Source: Candidatus Gastranaerophilales bacterium (GTDB lineage: Bacteria; Cyanobacteriota; Vampirovibrionia; Gastranaerophilales; Gastranaerophilaceae). Taken from it: a DNA stretch of 64,000 nucleotides. Below, piece after piece: positions 62,859 through 64,000 of this stretch (its first letter is position 1; every line of letters starts with the position of its first letter). Where the stretch lies: positions 1 through 64,000 of the forward strand of contig CALUWH010000010.1 in the NCBI GenBank assembly GCA_944324435.1, written 5' to 3'. Made by a program: the position numbers and the translations under genes. The notes under the pieces were generated by a model. That model did not search any database. It was not told the origin of the DNA and saw nothing but the letters and a program-made list of their open reading frames with translations.

Positions 62859-63458
62859 ATGTTTAAGCGTAAATGCAAAATAACTTTTATAAGCCACGGT
62901 GCGACTGTTCATAGTATGGACGGCATAATAAGCGATGCTGATAAATACCCTAAACTTAACGAATTTGGTGAAGAAGAAATGGATAAGGTGTGCGAATACC
63001 TTAAAAATAGGGCAGTAGCTTACGATACGATTTACACAAGCTCCTCTGCCCGATGCACCCAATCAGCACAAATTATAGCAAAACTTTTCAAAAAAAAGAT
63101 TACATCAATTGATTTACCGGCACGCAGGCATGGTGAATGGAGCGGAAGGTCTTATGAAGATTTGTTTGACCAGTACGGCCCGAGGGTAATTCTTGAAACT
63201 CCACAGGGCGGAGAGTCATTAGAAGAATTTAACAAGCGAGTTTCTGACGTTATTGATAAACTGGTGGAAGAAAACCAAGGAAATCGTATTATTGTTGTTA
63301 CAACGCCTGACGTTATTCAGTCTGCGATAGCTAAAACTCTTAAACTTGAGGCCGAAAACCAGTTTAAGTTATTGATAAAGACAGGCACTTTAACTCAAAT
63401 AAGTTATTTTGAAGGTGATTGGTCGAGTATAATTTATTCGGATCACATGCCAACATAA
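62859..63458 (+). CDS. Histidine phosphatase-family protein with altered active site
   Basis: A 199-residue member of the phosphoglycerate-mutase/histidine phosphatase superfamily. The first motif is SHG (Ser12-His13-Gly14) where RHG is normal, the acid motif GEWSGRS is kept (Glu93), and the second catalytic His expected in a V-x-H-G/D motif is replaced (VVTTPDVIQ). Only one catalytic His remains, so activity is doubtful or changed. The tRNA-Glu gene begins four bases after the stop codon. Confidence 0.8.
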   Translation: MFKRKCKITFISHGATVHSMDGIISDADKYPKLNEFGEEEMDKVCEYLKNRAVAYDTIYTSSSARCTQSAQIIAKLFKKKITSIDLPARRHGEWSGRSYEDLFDQYGPRVILETPQGGESLEEFNKRVSDVIDKLVEENQGNRIIVVTTPDVIQSAIAKTLKLEAENQFKLLIKTGTLTQISYFEGDWSSIIYSDHMPT

Positions 63459-63462
63459 TTAT

Positions 63463-63534
63463 AGCGGTATCGTCTAGTGGTTAGGACGGGAGATTCTCAT
63501 TCTCCAAACAGGGGTTCAATTCCCCTTACCGCCG
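63463..63534 (+). tRNA. tRNA-Glu (anticodon CTC)
   Basis: A 72-base cloverleaf: D stem GTCT/GGAC, anticodon stem GGAGA/TCTCC with loop TTCTCAT (anticodon CTC, reads GAG), and T stem AGGGG/CCCCT. The acceptor pairs GCGGTA with TACCGC, but the first pair is A-C where G-C is expected. The discriminator is G and CCA is not encoded. TATAAT at 63428-63433 inside the previous gene could be its own promoter. Confidence 0.92.
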
Positions 63535-63560
63535 CTTACTTTTTCTGTAGAAAAAGTAAG
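63535..63560. other. Perfect inverted repeat right after the tRNA
   Basis: CTTACTTTTTCT and AGAAAAAGTAAG form a 12-bp stem with a 2-base centre directly after the tRNA discriminator base. No T-tract follows; it may end transcription or mark the start of the tandem array. In the later array copies the left arm is degraded. Confidence 0.7.
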
Positions 63561-64000
63561 CAAAAAGACTTTCCTCATTATGTCGTCAGACATTGATAAA
63601 ACCACTAGCTTTAATTATGCCGCCAAGTCTGACTCAATTGTCAGACTCCCGAACTTTCTTTTGTATTATGGCAAATGAGCTCCACTTTACCGCCATCTAT
63701 TCTTTTGCAGAAAAAGTAAGCAAAAAGACTTTCCTCATTATGTCGTCAGACATTGGTAAAACCACTAGCTTTAATTACGCCGCCAAGTCTGACTCAATTG
63801 TCAGATTCCCGAACTTTCTTTTGTATTATGGCAAATGAGCTCCACTTTACCGCCATCTATTCTTTTGCAGAAAAAGTAAGCAAAAAGACTTTTCTCGTTA
63901 TGTCGTCAGACATTGGTAAAAACCACTAGCTTTAATTACGCCGCCAAGTCTGACTCAATTGTCAGATTCCCGAACTTTCTTTTTGTGTATTACGACAAAT
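63551..64000 (+). repeat. 160-bp tandem repeat array anchored at the tRNA 3' end
   Basis: AAAAAGTAAG recurs at 63551, 63711 and 63871, a constant 160-bp period, so about 2.8 units are visible and the array runs out of the window. Copies are almost identical. Each carries GTCTGACTCAATTGTCAGA (hairpin) and ends in CTTTACCGCC, a copy of the tRNA acceptor 3' strand, before the next AGAAAAAGTAAG. No gene is seen; the reading frame at 63593 is only the repeat itself. Confidence 0.93.

Noticed and set aside
63593-63838. An 81-codon reading frame after the tRNA
   Set aside because: It lies wholly in the 160-bp tandem array, repeats its own sequence, and has no ribosome-binding site.

Overview
The window is a compact, AT-rich bacterial chromosome segment with about 65 protein genes. 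It most resembles a non-photosynthetic relative of cyanobacteria (Vampirovibrionia/Melainabacteria, Gastranaerophilales-like). This is an inference from content: a VKOR-thioredoxin fusion, a full minCDE operon, FliW-CsrA, LolA and MCE proteins of a Gram-negative envelope, a prepilin, EF-hand proteins, and several proteins sharing a short N-terminal F-K-G motif. No phage, integrase or transposase gene is visible.

Layout. 1-689: repeat-rich spacer. 690-2920: VKOR-Trx, queH and an unknown. 3009-5000: rplT, rpmI, glyA (minus strand). 5106-7586: clpC. 7675-10756: SH3-like exported protein, then minE-minD-minC. 10860-12355: acetyltransferase and an MCE protein. 12356-13876: a divergent HTH/small-ORF pair between two H-block-H repeat arrays. 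13877-21099: a nine-gene minus-strand operon like the core of aryl polyene loci (two ACPs, membrane protein, acyl-AMP ligase fused to a hotdog dehydratase, thioesterase, LolA, MMPL exporter, methyltransferase, acyltransferase) but with no ketosynthase or ketoreductase. 21125-26787: AMMECR1/MEMO fusion, MBL hydrolase, metallophosphatase, gshB. 26881-31063: TPR-fliW-csrA-TPR, coiled-coil protein, der. 31252-33512: small protein, DUF177, rpmF, plsX. 33677-37876: aspS, SPFH protein, trmFO. 37978-41212: three lineage-type unknowns. 41436-42987: acpP-fabF. 43033-47030: large unknown and a prepilin-like protein. 47278-53889: metG, aminotransferase, HdeD-like protein, HD-GYP protein, mnmA. 53882-57224: micro-protein/paralogue pair, matrixin-like pseudoprotease, Hsp20. 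57466-59956: HTH, prs, WecA-like transferase. 60020-63534: EF-hand protein, transglutaminase/beta-barrel protein, degenerate histidine phosphatase, tRNA-Glu. 63535-64000: 160-bp tandem repeats that include a copy of the tRNA 3' end.

The most interesting points are: (1) the condensation-enzyme-free aryl-polyene-like operon, which may borrow housekeeping FabF/FabG, with a 15-bp in-frame repeat inside its exporter; (2) five promoters with exactly six bases between the -10 hexamer and the ATG, implying leaderless mRNAs; (3) a short [aromatic/Leu]-[K/R]-[G/S] motif near the start of otherwise unrelated proteins; (4) low-complexity tails or linkers on conserved proteins (L32, MinE, MinC, CsrA); (5) enzymes missing catalytic residues; (6) a 40-aa micro-protein beside a larger paralogue; (7) the tRNA-anchored tandem array and the repeat-flanked gene pair.
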